Source: Paludisphaera borealis
GTDB taxonomy: Bacteria > Planctomycetota > Planctomycetia > Isosphaerales > Isosphaeraceae
DNA length: 64,000 bases
Direction of reading: 5' to 3'
NCBI RefSeq assembly: GCF_001956985.1
Contig: NZ_CP019082.1
Coordinates: forward strand, 1,178,001-1,242,000
Within the stretch, counting starts at the first letter, position 1. Each line of letters opens with the position of its first letter. Below, piece by piece: positions 1 through 8,029 of the stretch. The notes below the pieces were generated by a model. That model was not told where the DNA came from and searched no databases. It was given only the letters and a program-made list of their open reading frames with translations. The position numbers and the translations under genes were made by a program.

Positions 1-162
1 GTCGAGCTGGTGGGCATCTATCTCCGGTCGAGGGAGGAGATGACCCCCCGGCCCCGCCAGGAGATCGCCGTCGAACTCGCGGACCTGATCCACGAAGCGA
101 GCGGACTCGATCCCCAGGCCGGCCAGAGCGTCGAAAGCTTCCTGACGTCCATCGTCAGGCAA
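1..162 (-). CDS. partial hypothetical protein, runs off the left edge
   Basis: A minus-strand reading frame stays open from about 162 to the window edge. It begins at a TTG that overlaps the stop codon of the RDD gene upstream (TTGCCTGA). The roughly 53 visible residues look protein-like, with a helical stretch reading RQEAFDALAGLGIESARFVD, and third codon positions are mostly G or C as in the neighbouring genes. No family is recognisable from so short a fragment. The TTG start is a guess, and the whole call rests on codon bias and the overlap with the gene upstream. It could instead be non-coding sequence downstream of the RDD gene. Confidence 0.35.
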   Translation of the reverse strand, partial: MPDDGRQEAFDALAGLGIESARFVDQVREFDGDLLAGPGGHLLPRPEIDAHQLD

Positions 163-1108
163 TCCGAGCAAGCTCCTCCATCGTCAACCCCACCTCCCGT
201 AGAGGCTGAACTCCTTTCTTGAGCAGCAGCCGAGCCACTTTCTCGCGGGCCTCCTCGAGCTTCCGGGGCGCGTCCAGCACGCGGGTTTTCGCCCAGCGGT
301 CGCCGATCCGTCGGAGCAGCGGATCGCGATACGGGACCGCCGCGTCGTACAGATTGAAGAACGGGATGAACTGGCTCAGCCAGCGAACGACCCCTTGAAT
401 GTGGGTCAGGGGCATGTGGCCGTCGGCTGTCTGCACGACGCGCAGGCCCATGATCCGCTTGCCCGGGCCGGCCCCGCCGAAGAGTGAGTCGCGGAAGAAG
501 AGGAGCGGAAGGGCAGCCAGCGAGATGATGTTCATGGCGAGTTGCACCGACGTCGGCTCCACCCCGAGAAAGCTCAGGACGACGACGGTCAGGATCATCG
601 GCGCATAAACGAGCAGGAGCGAGTCCAACATCAAGGCGCCGAAACGCCGGTTGAAGACGCTCGCCTGGCAGCGGCGACACAGGAAGAACTGCTTCTTGAA
701 AGGCTTCATTCGGCACTTGCCGCAATACGGCGCAAGGCAGCGGACGCAGACGAGGGTCGCGGGCTTCTTGTGCCGGGCGCAAGGGAGCGAGCCCTCCGCC
801 AGCGCGAGCCGATCCCGAGTCTTGCGGGGCCAGGCCTCTTCCAGGCGGTCGCCGACCACGGGCTTGGTCTGCTGCTCGATCGGGAGCCGGTCCTTGAGCG
901 CGGCCTGGTCCGCTATCGGTCTGGCCTCGGGCTGGGTGCAGTGGTTGACCAGCGTGTTCGGCGTGATCGCCTTCTCTTCGAGCCAGCGGCCCAGCGTATC
1001 GCGGGAGACCGGCCCGTAGGTCTCCTCGTCGGCCGATTCGACGTACCAGCCGATATCGTACGGATCCATTTCGACCCCCTCGACGCCCTGAGCAACAACC
1101 TGGCTCAT
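155..1108 (-). CDS. RDD family membrane protein with GYF_2-like N-terminus and zinc-binding region
   Basis: A 317-residue protein. Residues 17-70 (GWYVESADEETYGPVSRDTL...) resemble the GYF_2 domain common in planctomycetes. Next comes a Cys/His-rich stretch (C110, H113, C121, C124, C129, C132, C144, C147) that should bind zinc, similar in layout to a B-box. The rest is an RDD domain with hydrophobic segments near 158-180 and 190-207 and a conserved GKRIMGL at 216-222. RDD proteins are membrane proteins of poorly defined, possibly transport-related, function. A strong ribosome-binding site (AAGGAG at 1115-1120) precedes ATG 1108. It is divergent from the MoxR/DUF58 cluster on its right; RDD genes often accompany such clusters, so a shared envelope role is likely. 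Confidence 0.85.
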   Translation of the reverse strand: MSQVVAQGVEGVEMDPYDIGWYVESADEETYGPVSRDTLGRWLEEKAITPNTLVNHCTQPEARPIADQAALKDRLPIEQQTKPVVGDRLEEAWPRKTRDRLALAEGSLPCARHKKPATLVCVRCLAPYCGKCRMKPFKKQFFLCRRCQASVFNRRFGALMLDSLLLVYAPMILTVVVLSFLGVEPTSVQLAMNIISLAALPLLFFRDSLFGGAGPGKRIMGLRVVQTADGHMPLTHIQGVVRWLSQFIPFFNLYDAAVPYRDPLLRRIGDRWAKTRVLDAPRKLEEAREKVARLLLKKGVQPLREVGLTMEELARIA

Positions 1109-1149
1109 TCTCGGCTCCTTTGAGTGAGTGATCCACAGCGACCGGAGTC

Positions 1150-1179
1150 ATTATGGTCGGTGGCCTTCCACACATTCAA
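1150..1179 (-). promoter_or_regulatory. candidate sigma-70 promoter for the RDD gene
   Basis: On the minus strand TTGAAT and CATAAT are separated by 18 bases, about 42 bases upstream of ATG 1108. Five of six -10 bases match consensus. Prediction by eye only. Confidence 0.4.
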
Positions 1180-1230
1180 GCAGGTGCGCGTCCGGGATGG
1201 CACGCTGTCTACAGGGCGGAGCCTGGGTGC

Positions 1231-1258
1231 TTGCAAGCTGAGTCCCGCGGATTACAAT
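1231..1258 (+). promoter_or_regulatory. candidate sigma-70 promoter for the 1327 membrane protein and MoxR cluster
   Basis: TTGCAA at 1231-1236 and TACAAT at 1253-1258 are spaced by 16 bases, about 68 bases ahead of ATG 1327. This is one of the better consensus matches in the window and lies in the divergent intergenic region, back to back with the RDD promoter. Confidence 0.45.
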
Positions 1259-1326
1259 ACACGCTCAATGTGACCAGGTTCCCGACGGATCGCCGGAAGG
1301 CTCCGTGTTTGAGAGCGGCCTGATTC

Positions 1327-2142
1327 ATGGCTCGTCCCAAGACGTCCTTGCTGCGGCGGATCCTCGTGCAGACCGACCGCGCCTTCTGGTGCATTCACGA
1401 CCACCTCGACGTCCTGGGTTATCTCGCCCTGCCGACGTTCGCGGCCGTGCTCACGATGAGTTTCGGGTTCATCCAGGTCCGACGAAGCTGGGAACTCCCT
1501 TCCATCTACAACTTCCTGATAGTCGGGTTGGTGATCCCATTCTTGGCGTTCTGCTTTTTCACGGTCCTGCCTCTCCCCTGCGCGGTCTTCGCCTGGAAAG
1601 CGGCCGAAGGGGAGCGGGCCACGGCCGGCGAGTGCTTCGCCTGGTGCTGGCGGAGGGCCGGGCGGCTCGCGAGCGTGCTATTCCGGCTGGGCCTGCTTTA
1701 TTTTGGTTCGCTGCTGCTCTTTGGGATCCCCCTGCTCTGGGTCTGGCCGAGGACCTGCCTTACGCCGCTGGTCGCCCTCTTCGAGAGCGAGCGCCGGATA
1801 TTCCGACGCGGGCAGAGGATCCTTCGCGAGGACTTCAGCGTGGCGATCATGGGATTACTCTACCTGTGCATGGGCGTCGTCCTGGGCGGGCTCCTCGTGC
1901 TGCCCAGGTTGATCTTGGGGACGTCCATTCTGGGCGCCCAACTTTTAGAGGCCGAGTGGCAACGGATGCTCATGGATCACCTCTGGATCTTTGAGACGAT
2001 CTCGATAGCGATCCTCCTGACCGCGATCGTGATGACGTGGTGGATTTCGCTGACCCTGGTTTACCACGACATCCGGCGGATTCGCGAAGGCGAGGATCTC
2101 AAGCATCGGATCGCCACATACCGCGCCAGGCTCGTAGCCTGA
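1327..2142 (+). CDS. multi-pass membrane protein of unknown function
   Basis: A 271-residue protein with about six hydrophobic segments, roughly at 30-50, 62-88, 115-135, 138-160, 172-200 and 222-245. A short basic N-terminus (MARPKTSLLRRI) and a charged C-terminal tail (YHDIRRIREGEDLKHR) suggest both ends are cytoplasmic. I do not recognise a family. It is the first plus-strand gene of the DUF4129/DUF4350/MoxR/DUF58 cluster, 46 bases ahead of the next gene and apparently under the promoter at 1231-1258. The position is often held in related clusters by a membrane protein such as a SpoIIM-like one, but no clear SpoIIM signature is visible here. The ribosome-binding site is weak (GAG about 12 bases upstream). 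Confidence 0.75.
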   Translation: MARPKTSLLRRILVQTDRAFWCIHDHLDVLGYLALPTFAAVLTMSFGFIQVRRSWELPSIYNFLIVGLVIPFLAFCFFTVLPLPCAVFAWKAAEGERATAGECFAWCWRRAGRLASVLFRLGLLYFGSLLLFGIPLLWVWPRTCLTPLVALFESERRIFRRGQRILREDFSVAIMGLLYLCMGVVLGGLLVLPRLILGTSILGAQLLEAEWQRMLMDHLWIFETISIAILLTAIVMTWWISLTLVYHDIRRIREGEDLKHRIATYRARLVA

Positions 2143-2188
2143 CGGAAGTCGTTCATGGGATCGAGTCCCAGGAAGGGGAGCATCGCCT

Positions 2189-2941
2189 ATGGCGATCTCT
2201 ACGGCGATCCTGAATGCGTCGCGGGCCGGCTTGCATGCGATCGCCCCTGCGCAACCCCCGGCGATCGAGGGCGCCGACCCCGTCGGCGCAGCGCGGGAAG
2301 TGTTCCAGGACTCCGAGTTCTGGTGGAAGCGCATCGAGCCGATCTCGAAGCCCGAGACGTCCTGGCTCCAGTCGATCCTGGACACGATCCTGGAGGCCCT
2401 CGGCCGCGCCTGGAACGCCGTGTGGGATCTGATCGCCAGGATACTCCGCTTCCTGTTCGGCCGTTTCGCCGGCGAGTCCTCGGGCGGGGCGGTGCTTGTC
2501 TGGATCCTCGCCGGGGCGGTCCTCGCGTGGGCGATCTGGAAGCTCCTCCCCCTGTTCCTGCAACGGATCGGTCGCGATACGCCAGTCGTCCGGCCCGACG
2601 CGGTCGTGTCGCAGGCTCTGCCCGCGGCCGCCGACCTCCGCGACCAAGCCGTGCAGGCCCAGCGCGACGGCCTCCACGCCGAGGCGATCCGGTTGGCCCT
2701 CCTGGCGCTGATCGCCGCGCTCGAGAAGCGGGGGTTGCTCCGCTACGACACGACCAGGACCAACCGCGAGTATCGCGCGGAACTTCGCATACATCCGGAG
2801 TTGTCCACGCGTTTCGGCCGGCTCGCGCGGATCTACGAGGGAGTCTGGTACGGCCGGGAGCCGGCCGGCCCCGAGCAGGCGGAAGAGTCGATCCGCCTCT
2901 GCGAGTCGCCGGTCGACGGGGAGGCCTTCAGCCATGGCTAA
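2189..2941 (+). CDS. DUF4129 domain membrane protein
   Basis: A 250-residue protein. An N-terminal region of about 75 residues is followed by membrane-associated segments near 72-95 and 105-130. The C-terminal half (about 150-245) matches the pattern of DUF4129: a helical repeat with AIRLALLALIAALEKRGLL, then the TNREYRAEL motif and FGRLARIYEGVWYGR. DUF4129 proteins are encoded beside MoxR and DUF58 genes across bacteria and are thought to act with them at the membrane; the biochemical role is unknown. A GGGAG ribosome-binding site sits ahead of ATG 2189. The gene overlaps the next one by 8 bases, which implies translational coupling with the DUF4350 gene. Confidence 0.85.
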   Translation: MAISTAILNASRAGLHAIAPAQPPAIEGADPVGAAREVFQDSEFWWKRIEPISKPETSWLQSILDTILEALGRAWNAVWDLIARILRFLFGRFAGESSGGAVLVWILAGAVLAWAIWKLLPLFLQRIGRDTPVVRPDAVVSQALPAAADLRDQAVQAQRDGLHAEAIRLALLALIAALEKRGLLRYDTTRTNREYRAELRIHPELSTRFGRLARIYEGVWYGREPAGPEQAEESIRLCESPVDGEAFSHG

Positions 2942-4208
2942 GACGAAGCAGCCCCGGTGGCTCTTGCCGGCCCTGTTAGCGCTGGGGGTGCTCGCCTTCG
3001 CCCTCCTCGGAAGCCGGCTCCGCGTCTCATATCGGACGTCTCTGTCCGGCTGCGTCTACGACGGCGGCACGGGAGGGGCGTCGGGCCTGTATCGCTGGTG
3101 CGGTCGAATGGGCATCCCGGCGACCCTGCTAGAGGTCCCCCTCGGGGAAGCCCCCCGGACCTTGCCCGCCCCCTCGGGGAACGTGCTGTTGACGATGGGC
3201 GACGGCCCGTGGTCGCCCTCGGGGGAGGAGGAGTCCGTCGTGCTGCGGGAGGTCCGCGAATGGCTGAAGCGCGGCAACGCCCTGATCGTCGTGACCAGCA
3301 AGCCCAGCAGCCTCCCCTCGGCCTTCCGGGAGGAACTCCTGGCGGACAAGCTGAACCAGATCGACACCGAGCCGCCAGCGGGGCCCCCCGCCCCTGCCAC
3401 TCTCCTGATCGCGAAAGAAGTGCAGAGCCGTCCTGACACGATCGAGTTGCCTGTGACCGGCGACGGATCGCTCACGGTCGAGGCCCAGAGCGCCCGCTGG
3501 AAGCCAATCGCGCCGAAGAGCGACGGGACCGCCGCCACCGCTCCGCTTCCAGACGGCGCGGCGACGGACACGAAGCCGGAGCCGCCCCGCTGGCAGCTCG
3601 CGGGTGACGCAGGCGGCGGCGTGCTGTTCCGCTTCCCCATCGGGAGTGGGGCGTGCTACGTCTTGCTCGACGCGTTCCCATGGACCAACGCCGGGCTCGA
3701 CGCCGGCGAGAACGCGCGGGTGCTGGCGGGAATCCTCGGCCGCGAGGTCCGGGGCGGCTCGCTGGCGATCGACGAGCACCGCCACGGCCACGGGCGGGCC
3801 GAATCGTTTCTCACCTACCTGCTGAGCCTGCCAGGCGCCTCAGCCTTCTTGTGGCTTGCACTCGCCTGGGCCCTCCTGTACTACTATACCCGAAATGTCC
3901 GGCTCAGGCCGGCCGAGCGGCACGCGGTGCAGGAGCGGAGGACGGCCCAGGAGTACATCGACGCGGTCGCGCAACTTCACGAGCGCGCCCGGGCCGCGCC
4001 CCTGGCCGTCGAGGCGGTGGCCGGGCGGCTTCGCCAGCTCGCGAGGTCCTCGGTCGAGCACGAGGCCGCCGTCGAGACGCTGCTCCGCGAGGCCGACGCC
4101 TATGTCAAGGCCGAGGGCCGCCCCGCGTCCCCCCGCGACGCCATCCGCCTGGTCACGGAACTAGTCCAGCTACGAAAGCGGCTTTATGGATCTCGAACGA
4201 TTTCATGA
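2934..4208 (+). CDS. DUF4350 domain-containing membrane protein
   Basis: A 424-residue protein with an N-terminal membrane anchor (about 10-27) and a second segment near 297-320 (FLWLALAWALLYYYT). Between them lies an extracytoplasmic domain beginning with YDGGTGGASGLYRWCGRMG, characteristic of DUF4350, which resembles a degenerate glutamine-amidotransferase-like fold. Residues 195-225 are a low-complexity linker rich in Ala, Pro and Thr. The tail (about 330-424) is helical and cytoplasmic. It overlaps DUF4129 by 8 bases and MoxR by 23 bases, so the three proteins are probably made in stoichiometric amounts. Function is inferred only from context: a membrane partner of the MoxR/DUF58 module. 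Confidence 0.85.
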   Translation: MAKTKQPRWLLPALLALGVLAFALLGSRLRVSYRTSLSGCVYDGGTGGASGLYRWCGRMGIPATLLEVPLGEAPRTLPAPSGNVLLTMGDGPWSPSGEEESVVLREVREWLKRGNALIVVTSKPSSLPSAFREELLADKLNQIDTEPPAGPPAPATLLIAKEVQSRPDTIELPVTGDGSLTVEAQSARWKPIAPKSDGTAATAPLPDGAATDTKPEPPRWQLAGDAGGGVLFRFPIGSGACYVLLDAFPWTNAGLDAGENARVLAGILGREVRGGSLAIDEHRHGHGRAESFLTYLLSLPGASAFLWLALAWALLYYYTRNVRLRPAERHAVQERRTAQEYIDAVAQLHERARAAPLAVEAVAGRLRQLARSSVEHEAAVETLLREADAYVKAEGRPASPRDAIRLVTELVQLRKRLYGSRTIS

Positions 4209-5142
4209 ACATGCCCTACGCCTGAAGGACGGCCTGCGACGGGTCTTCTTCGGCCATGACGACGTGATCGAGCAGCTCCTGGCCACGGTCTACGCGGGGG
4301 GCCACGTCCTGATCGAGGGCGTCCCCGGCCTGGGGAAGACGCTGCTGGCCAAGAGCCTGGCCAGGCTCTTCGACGCCGACTTCCAGCGTGTCCAATTCAC
4401 GCCCGACCTGATGCCATCCGACATCCTCGGCACCGAGGTCTTTCATCTCGCGTCCCAGTCGTTCCGGCTGCGCAAGGGGCCCATCTTCACGACGATCCTG
4501 CTGGCCGACGAGATCAACCGGTCCCCACCGAAAACCCAGGCCGGGCTGCTCGAGGTCATGGAAGAGCGCTCGGTCTCGCTCGGCTCGGAGACCCATGCCC
4601 TGTCGCCGTTGTTCACCGTGCTGGCCACGCAGAATCCCATCGAGTACGAGGGGACGTATCCCCTGCCCGAGGCGCAGGTCGACCGCTTCATGAGCAAGAT
4701 CCTGATCCGCTACCCGAGCCTCGACGAGGAGTTGCTCGTCCTCCAGGCGTACGACCGCGGCCACGACCTGCACCGCGCGGCGCAGCACGAACTGAAGCCG
4801 GTGACGAACCCCGAGGAGGTGCTGGCCGCCCGCCGCGAGCTCGTGGGGATCCGGATCGCTCCGGAGGTCCTGCGCTACCTGGGCGAGGTGGTCCGTGCGA
4901 CCCGGTCGTACCCGCAGGTCCAGGTGGGGGCGAGCCCCAGGGCCGCCGTGCACCTGCTCTTGATGTCCAAGGCTCGGGCCGCGATGGAGGGCCGCGAGTT
5001 CGTGACGCCCGACGACGTCAAGGCCGTGGCGCCGGCCGTCCTACGGCACCGGCTGATCCTCACGCCCGAGGCTCAGGTCGCGGCCGAGACGCCCGACCGC
5101 GTGCTCGCGAGGGTTCTGGGTCAGGTGGAGGTCCCCCGCTAA
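4186..5142 (+). CDS. MoxR family AAA+ ATPase (first copy)
   Basis: A 318-residue AAA+ ATPase of the MoxR type. The Walker A is GVPGLGKT (about 46-53), the Walker B is LLADEINRSPPKTQ (about 105-118), and the sensor region reads VLATQNPIEYEGTYPLPEAQ. MoxR ATPases act as chaperones that mature or activate partner proteins, usually von Willebrand-type ones, and sit beside DUF58 genes. The start overlaps the DUF4350 gene by 23 bases. The DUF58 gene follows after 6 bases. A second MoxR gene lies at 36474; the two share the core motifs but differ elsewhere, so they are paralogues rather than a recent duplication. Confidence 0.93.
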   Translation: MDLERFHEHALRLKDGLRRVFFGHDDVIEQLLATVYAGGHVLIEGVPGLGKTLLAKSLARLFDADFQRVQFTPDLMPSDILGTEVFHLASQSFRLRKGPIFTTILLADEINRSPPKTQAGLLEVMEERSVSLGSETHALSPLFTVLATQNPIEYEGTYPLPEAQVDRFMSKILIRYPSLDEELLVLQAYDRGHDLHRAAQHELKPVTNPEEVLAARRELVGIRIAPEVLRYLGEVVRATRSYPQVQVGASPRAAVHLLLMSKARAAMEGREFVTPDDVKAVAPAVLRHRLILTPEAQVAAETPDRVLARVLGQVEVPR

Positions 5143-5148
5143 CGCACC

Positions 5149-6459
5149 ATGCTCATCCCCACGCGACGTATGATGTGGCTGGCCGCGATCCCCCTCGTCG
5201 CGATCCTCGCCGGCCGGGGGGCGCCGGCGGCGATCGTCGCCGCGTGGACCCTCATGGGCTTGTTGTTGGCGGCCCTCGTGGTCGATGGGCTCCTCGCCCG
5301 CCGGCTCCCGGTCCGCCTTCACCGCCAGGCCCCCGATCAACTGCACGTCGATCAGGCCGACCGCGTGGACTGGACCGTCGAGAACCGCGGCCTGGCGCCG
5401 GTGCGGCTCATCCTGTCGGACCGGGCGCCCGAGGGAGCCCTGGCGATCCCGCCCGTGCTCGAGGTCGATGCGCCGCCCCGCTCCCGAACAACGTACTCTT
5501 ACGAGGTGGTCCCCACCCGGCGCGGGTTGACCGCGTTCGGCGATCTGGACTACCGGATTCGCGGACCGCTGGGGCTCGCCTGGTCGCAGAAGCGGCTGCC
5601 GGCGCTGCAGGAGATCCGCTGCATGCCCCACCTGGCCAACGCGCGGACCGCCGAGCTGGCCGAGCGGCACGCCCTATTAAGGCAAGCGGGCAGCCACCGC
5701 TTCCGCTGGCGCGGGGCCGGCACGTCGTTCGAGTCGCTCCGCGAGTACAGCACGCAGGACGACATCCGCTGGGTCGACTGGAAGGCGACCGCCCGCCTGG
5801 GCCGGCCGATCAGCCGGAACTTCGAGATCGAGCGGCACCAGCAGGTCGTGGTCCTCGTCGACGCCAGCCGGGCGCTGACGACCTATTGCGGCCGTCGGAC
5901 GAAGTTCGACGCCATGCTTGAGGCGGCCATTCTGCTCGCGCGCACCACCCTGAGCCAGGGCGACGATTTGGGCCTCATGGTGTTCGCCGACCAGGTCGAG
6001 TTGTACCTCCACCCTCGCCGGGAGCGGGCCCAACTGAACGCGGTGATCGAGGGACTTTATGCGAAGGAGCCGCGCCTGGTCGAGCCGAATTACGAGCTCG
6101 CCTTGACCCTCGCCGCCAAGCGGAACACGCGCCGCACGCTTTTCATCCTCCTGACGGACGTCACGGTGATCGAGGCGGCCCGTCGCATGCTCCTCTACTC
6201 GCGCATGCTGACCCAGCGCCACCTGTTTCTCGTCGTGACGATCGCCGACGAGACGCTCGAAGAGAACGAGTTGCGCGAGCCGCGTAGCGCCGAGGACCTC
6301 TACCGCGTGGGGGTCGCGGCCGGGCTCATGCAGGAGCGCACCGTGCTTCTGGAGGAGCTGCGCCGCTCCGGCGTCGAGGTGTTGGACTCGCGCGCCGACC
6401 AGGTCGCGGCCCGCGCCATCGAACGGTACCTCGACCTGAAGCGTCGGAACCGGTTGTAG
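5149..6459 (+). CDS. DUF58 domain-containing membrane protein (first copy)
   Basis: A 436-residue protein. Two N-terminal hydrophobic segments (about 5-45) are followed by a beta-rich region and then the DUF58 core, with the diagnostic stretch REYSTQDDIRWVDWKATARL near residues 195-220. This leads into a von Willebrand-like domain whose first strand ends in VVLVDASRAL; the MIDAS motif is degenerate (DASRA instead of DxSxS). DUF58 proteins are the usual MoxR partners. The gene starts 6 bases after MoxR and ends the cluster; about 210 bases without a gene follow. Confidence 0.9.
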   Translation: MLIPTRRMMWLAAIPLVAILAGRGAPAAIVAAWTLMGLLLAALVVDGLLARRLPVRLHRQAPDQLHVDQADRVDWTVENRGLAPVRLILSDRAPEGALAIPPVLEVDAPPRSRTTYSYEVVPTRRGLTAFGDLDYRIRGPLGLAWSQKRLPALQEIRCMPHLANARTAELAERHALLRQAGSHRFRWRGAGTSFESLREYSTQDDIRWVDWKATARLGRPISRNFEIERHQQVVVLVDASRALTTYCGRRTKFDAMLEAAILLARTTLSQGDDLGLMVFADQVELYLHPRRERAQLNAVIEGLYAKEPRLVEPNYELALTLAAKRNTRRTLFILLTDVTVIEAARRMLLYSRMLTQRHLFLVVTIADETLEENELREPRSAEDLYRVGVAAGLMQERTVLLEELRRSGVEVLDSRADQVAARAIERYLDLKRRNRL

Positions 6460-6569
6460 CCGACTAACCCTCGCAGGCCGGAATGTCCCGGCGATCCTTC
6501 GCCACGGGGCCGTTCAACTACTCTGTCATTGTGGGGAACTCCCTCGCATTTGGATACGTGGCTGTCAAG

Positions 6570-6592
6570 CCGCCCCGCCCCGCCCCGCCGCG
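6570..6592. repeat. short C-rich CCCCG tandem run
   Basis: Three consecutive CCCCG units are flanked by CCG and GCG in the gap between the DUF58 gene and the gene at 6670. The opposite strand has three G4 runs separated by single C residues, which could form a two-tier quadruplex. Otherwise the 6460-6669 gap shows nothing I can name. Confidence 0.4.
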
Positions 6593-6669
6593 CCGGCTCG
6601 GTCTGGCTCTATCCTTCCGAATGAGCGAGGATCGAACGTAGACCCAGAGGAACCGCCGAGGCCCTCATC

Positions 6670-7983
6670 ATGACGGACGAGACGCGAGCAGATCGACGGC
6701 ACGAGCGATCGGATACGGGACCGCTCCGGGAATTGACGCTCGGTCGGTCCACACCATCGCCCGATCCGCCGAGTCCGCGCCCCCCGTCGCAGCCCACTCC
6801 GGAGGACGACGGCCTGGAATCGCTCGCAGCCCGCTGCCGGTTGAAGGCGGGAGCGGCCCGCTGGGCGGCGGAGCGCCAGCGCCGCATCCACGAGCAGAGC
6901 GGATCACCGGACGAGGACGCCCCGAGCGACCCCGCGACGGCGGGGTGGGCCGAGGCGCTCACGGACGCCTTCTACTGGGCAAGCGCCGACGATCCTTCCG
7001 GAACTCCCGACGTCTCGCTGCTGGACCACGTGGGCGGCTGCTTCGAGACGGTCGCCGAGGGGCTGCTTCTCGTCCGGGACGCTGAACACCGGCGGGGCGG
7101 GTTGGAGCGGGCGCTGCCGCTGCTCGCCGAGGCCCAGTCGGCCCTGCGGCAGTCGCTCCGGCGGCTCAAGGCTCGGGAAGACCCAGACCAGGTGGAGGCG
7201 TATGAGAGGGTGCGAGACGCCGCCGCCAGGCGCCATCTCTTCCTCAAGCGGTTCCTGCGGGCCGACGACCCGGCCGACCCGGCGGGATGGCCGGGCTTGC
7301 TCGCACGGATCGAGGCCGAAGCCGGGAGCGGTCCGCGGTCGCAGCGCCAGGCCAGGCTTCTCGACCGCCTGCGCTCCCTCTGCGCGCCCATCGGGGGCGA
7401 GCCGACCGACGTGGCCTGGCGGGCGATTTTCAACGTCGTGGAGGAGTTGATCGGCGAGGGCGCGCCTCCCAGCAGCCGGGAGGTCCGGGAGCTGCTCCTG
7501 CCGCTCCTCGACGACCTCCCCGAGGCGGAGGAAGCGCCGCCGGGCTCCCGGCTCGTGCTGCGGGAGATCGACCGCTACCTGGCGACCCGGCACACGCCCG
7601 CAGCCTCGGCGACGTCCCAGGGGCCGTCCGCCTCGGTCCGTGAAGCCGCCCGCCTGCTCTCGGGACGGAGCGTCGTGCTGATCGGCGGGCTCCGACGCCC
7701 TGAGGCCCAGCGGGCGTTGAAGTTGGCCCTGGGGCTCAAGGAACTGGTGTGGCTCGGGACCAAGGAGCACCAACCGATCGCGGCCTTCGAGCCGGCCATC
7801 GCCCGTCCGGACGTGGCGCTGGTGCTGCTGGCGATCCGCTGGTCGAGCCACGCGTTCGGGGACGTGAAGCCGTATTGCGACCGGCACGGCAAGCCCCTGG
7901 TCCGCCTGCCGGGCGGATACGGCGCCAATCAGGTCGCCGCCCAGATCCTCTCGCAAAGCAGCGAACAGCTCGGGGATCGTTGA
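6670..7983 (+). CDS. hypothetical protein with C-terminal DUF2325-like domain
   Basis: A 437-residue soluble protein. The first 60 residues are polar and disordered-looking (many Arg, Asp, Ser, Pro). The middle (about 65-320) is almost entirely helical, including LLVRDAEHRRGGLERALPLL. The last 100 residues form an alpha/beta domain, SVVLIGGLRRPEAQRALKLA ... DVALVLLAIRWSSHAFGDVK ... CDRHGKPLVRLPGGYG, which follows the layout of DUF2325: a GG motif, a 'cannot hide' strand with SH, then KPYC..HGKP. DUF2325 is a small domain of unknown function often found near nucleotide or redox genes. The match is by pattern, not by search. It is alone between the DUF58 cluster and the hydratase, 46 bases before the latter. 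Confidence 0.7.
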   Translation: MTDETRADRRHERSDTGPLRELTLGRSTPSPDPPSPRPPSQPTPEDDGLESLAARCRLKAGAARWAAERQRRIHEQSGSPDEDAPSDPATAGWAEALTDAFYWASADDPSGTPDVSLLDHVGGCFETVAEGLLLVRDAEHRRGGLERALPLLAEAQSALRQSLRRLKAREDPDQVEAYERVRDAAARRHLFLKRFLRADDPADPAGWPGLLARIEAEAGSGPRSQRQARLLDRLRSLCAPIGGEPTDVAWRAIFNVVEELIGEGAPPSSREVRELLLPLLDDLPEAEEAPPGSRLVLREIDRYLATRHTPAASATSQGPSASVREAARLLSGRSVVLIGGLRRPEAQRALKLALGLKELVWLGTKEHQPIAAFEPAIARPDVALVLLAIRWSSHAFGDVKPYCDRHGKPLVRLPGGYGANQVAAQILSQSSEQLGDR

Positions 7984-8029
7984 CCCCTTCTCCCGCTCGA
8001 CCCTACCTGAAGGCTTACTGGACCACCGC

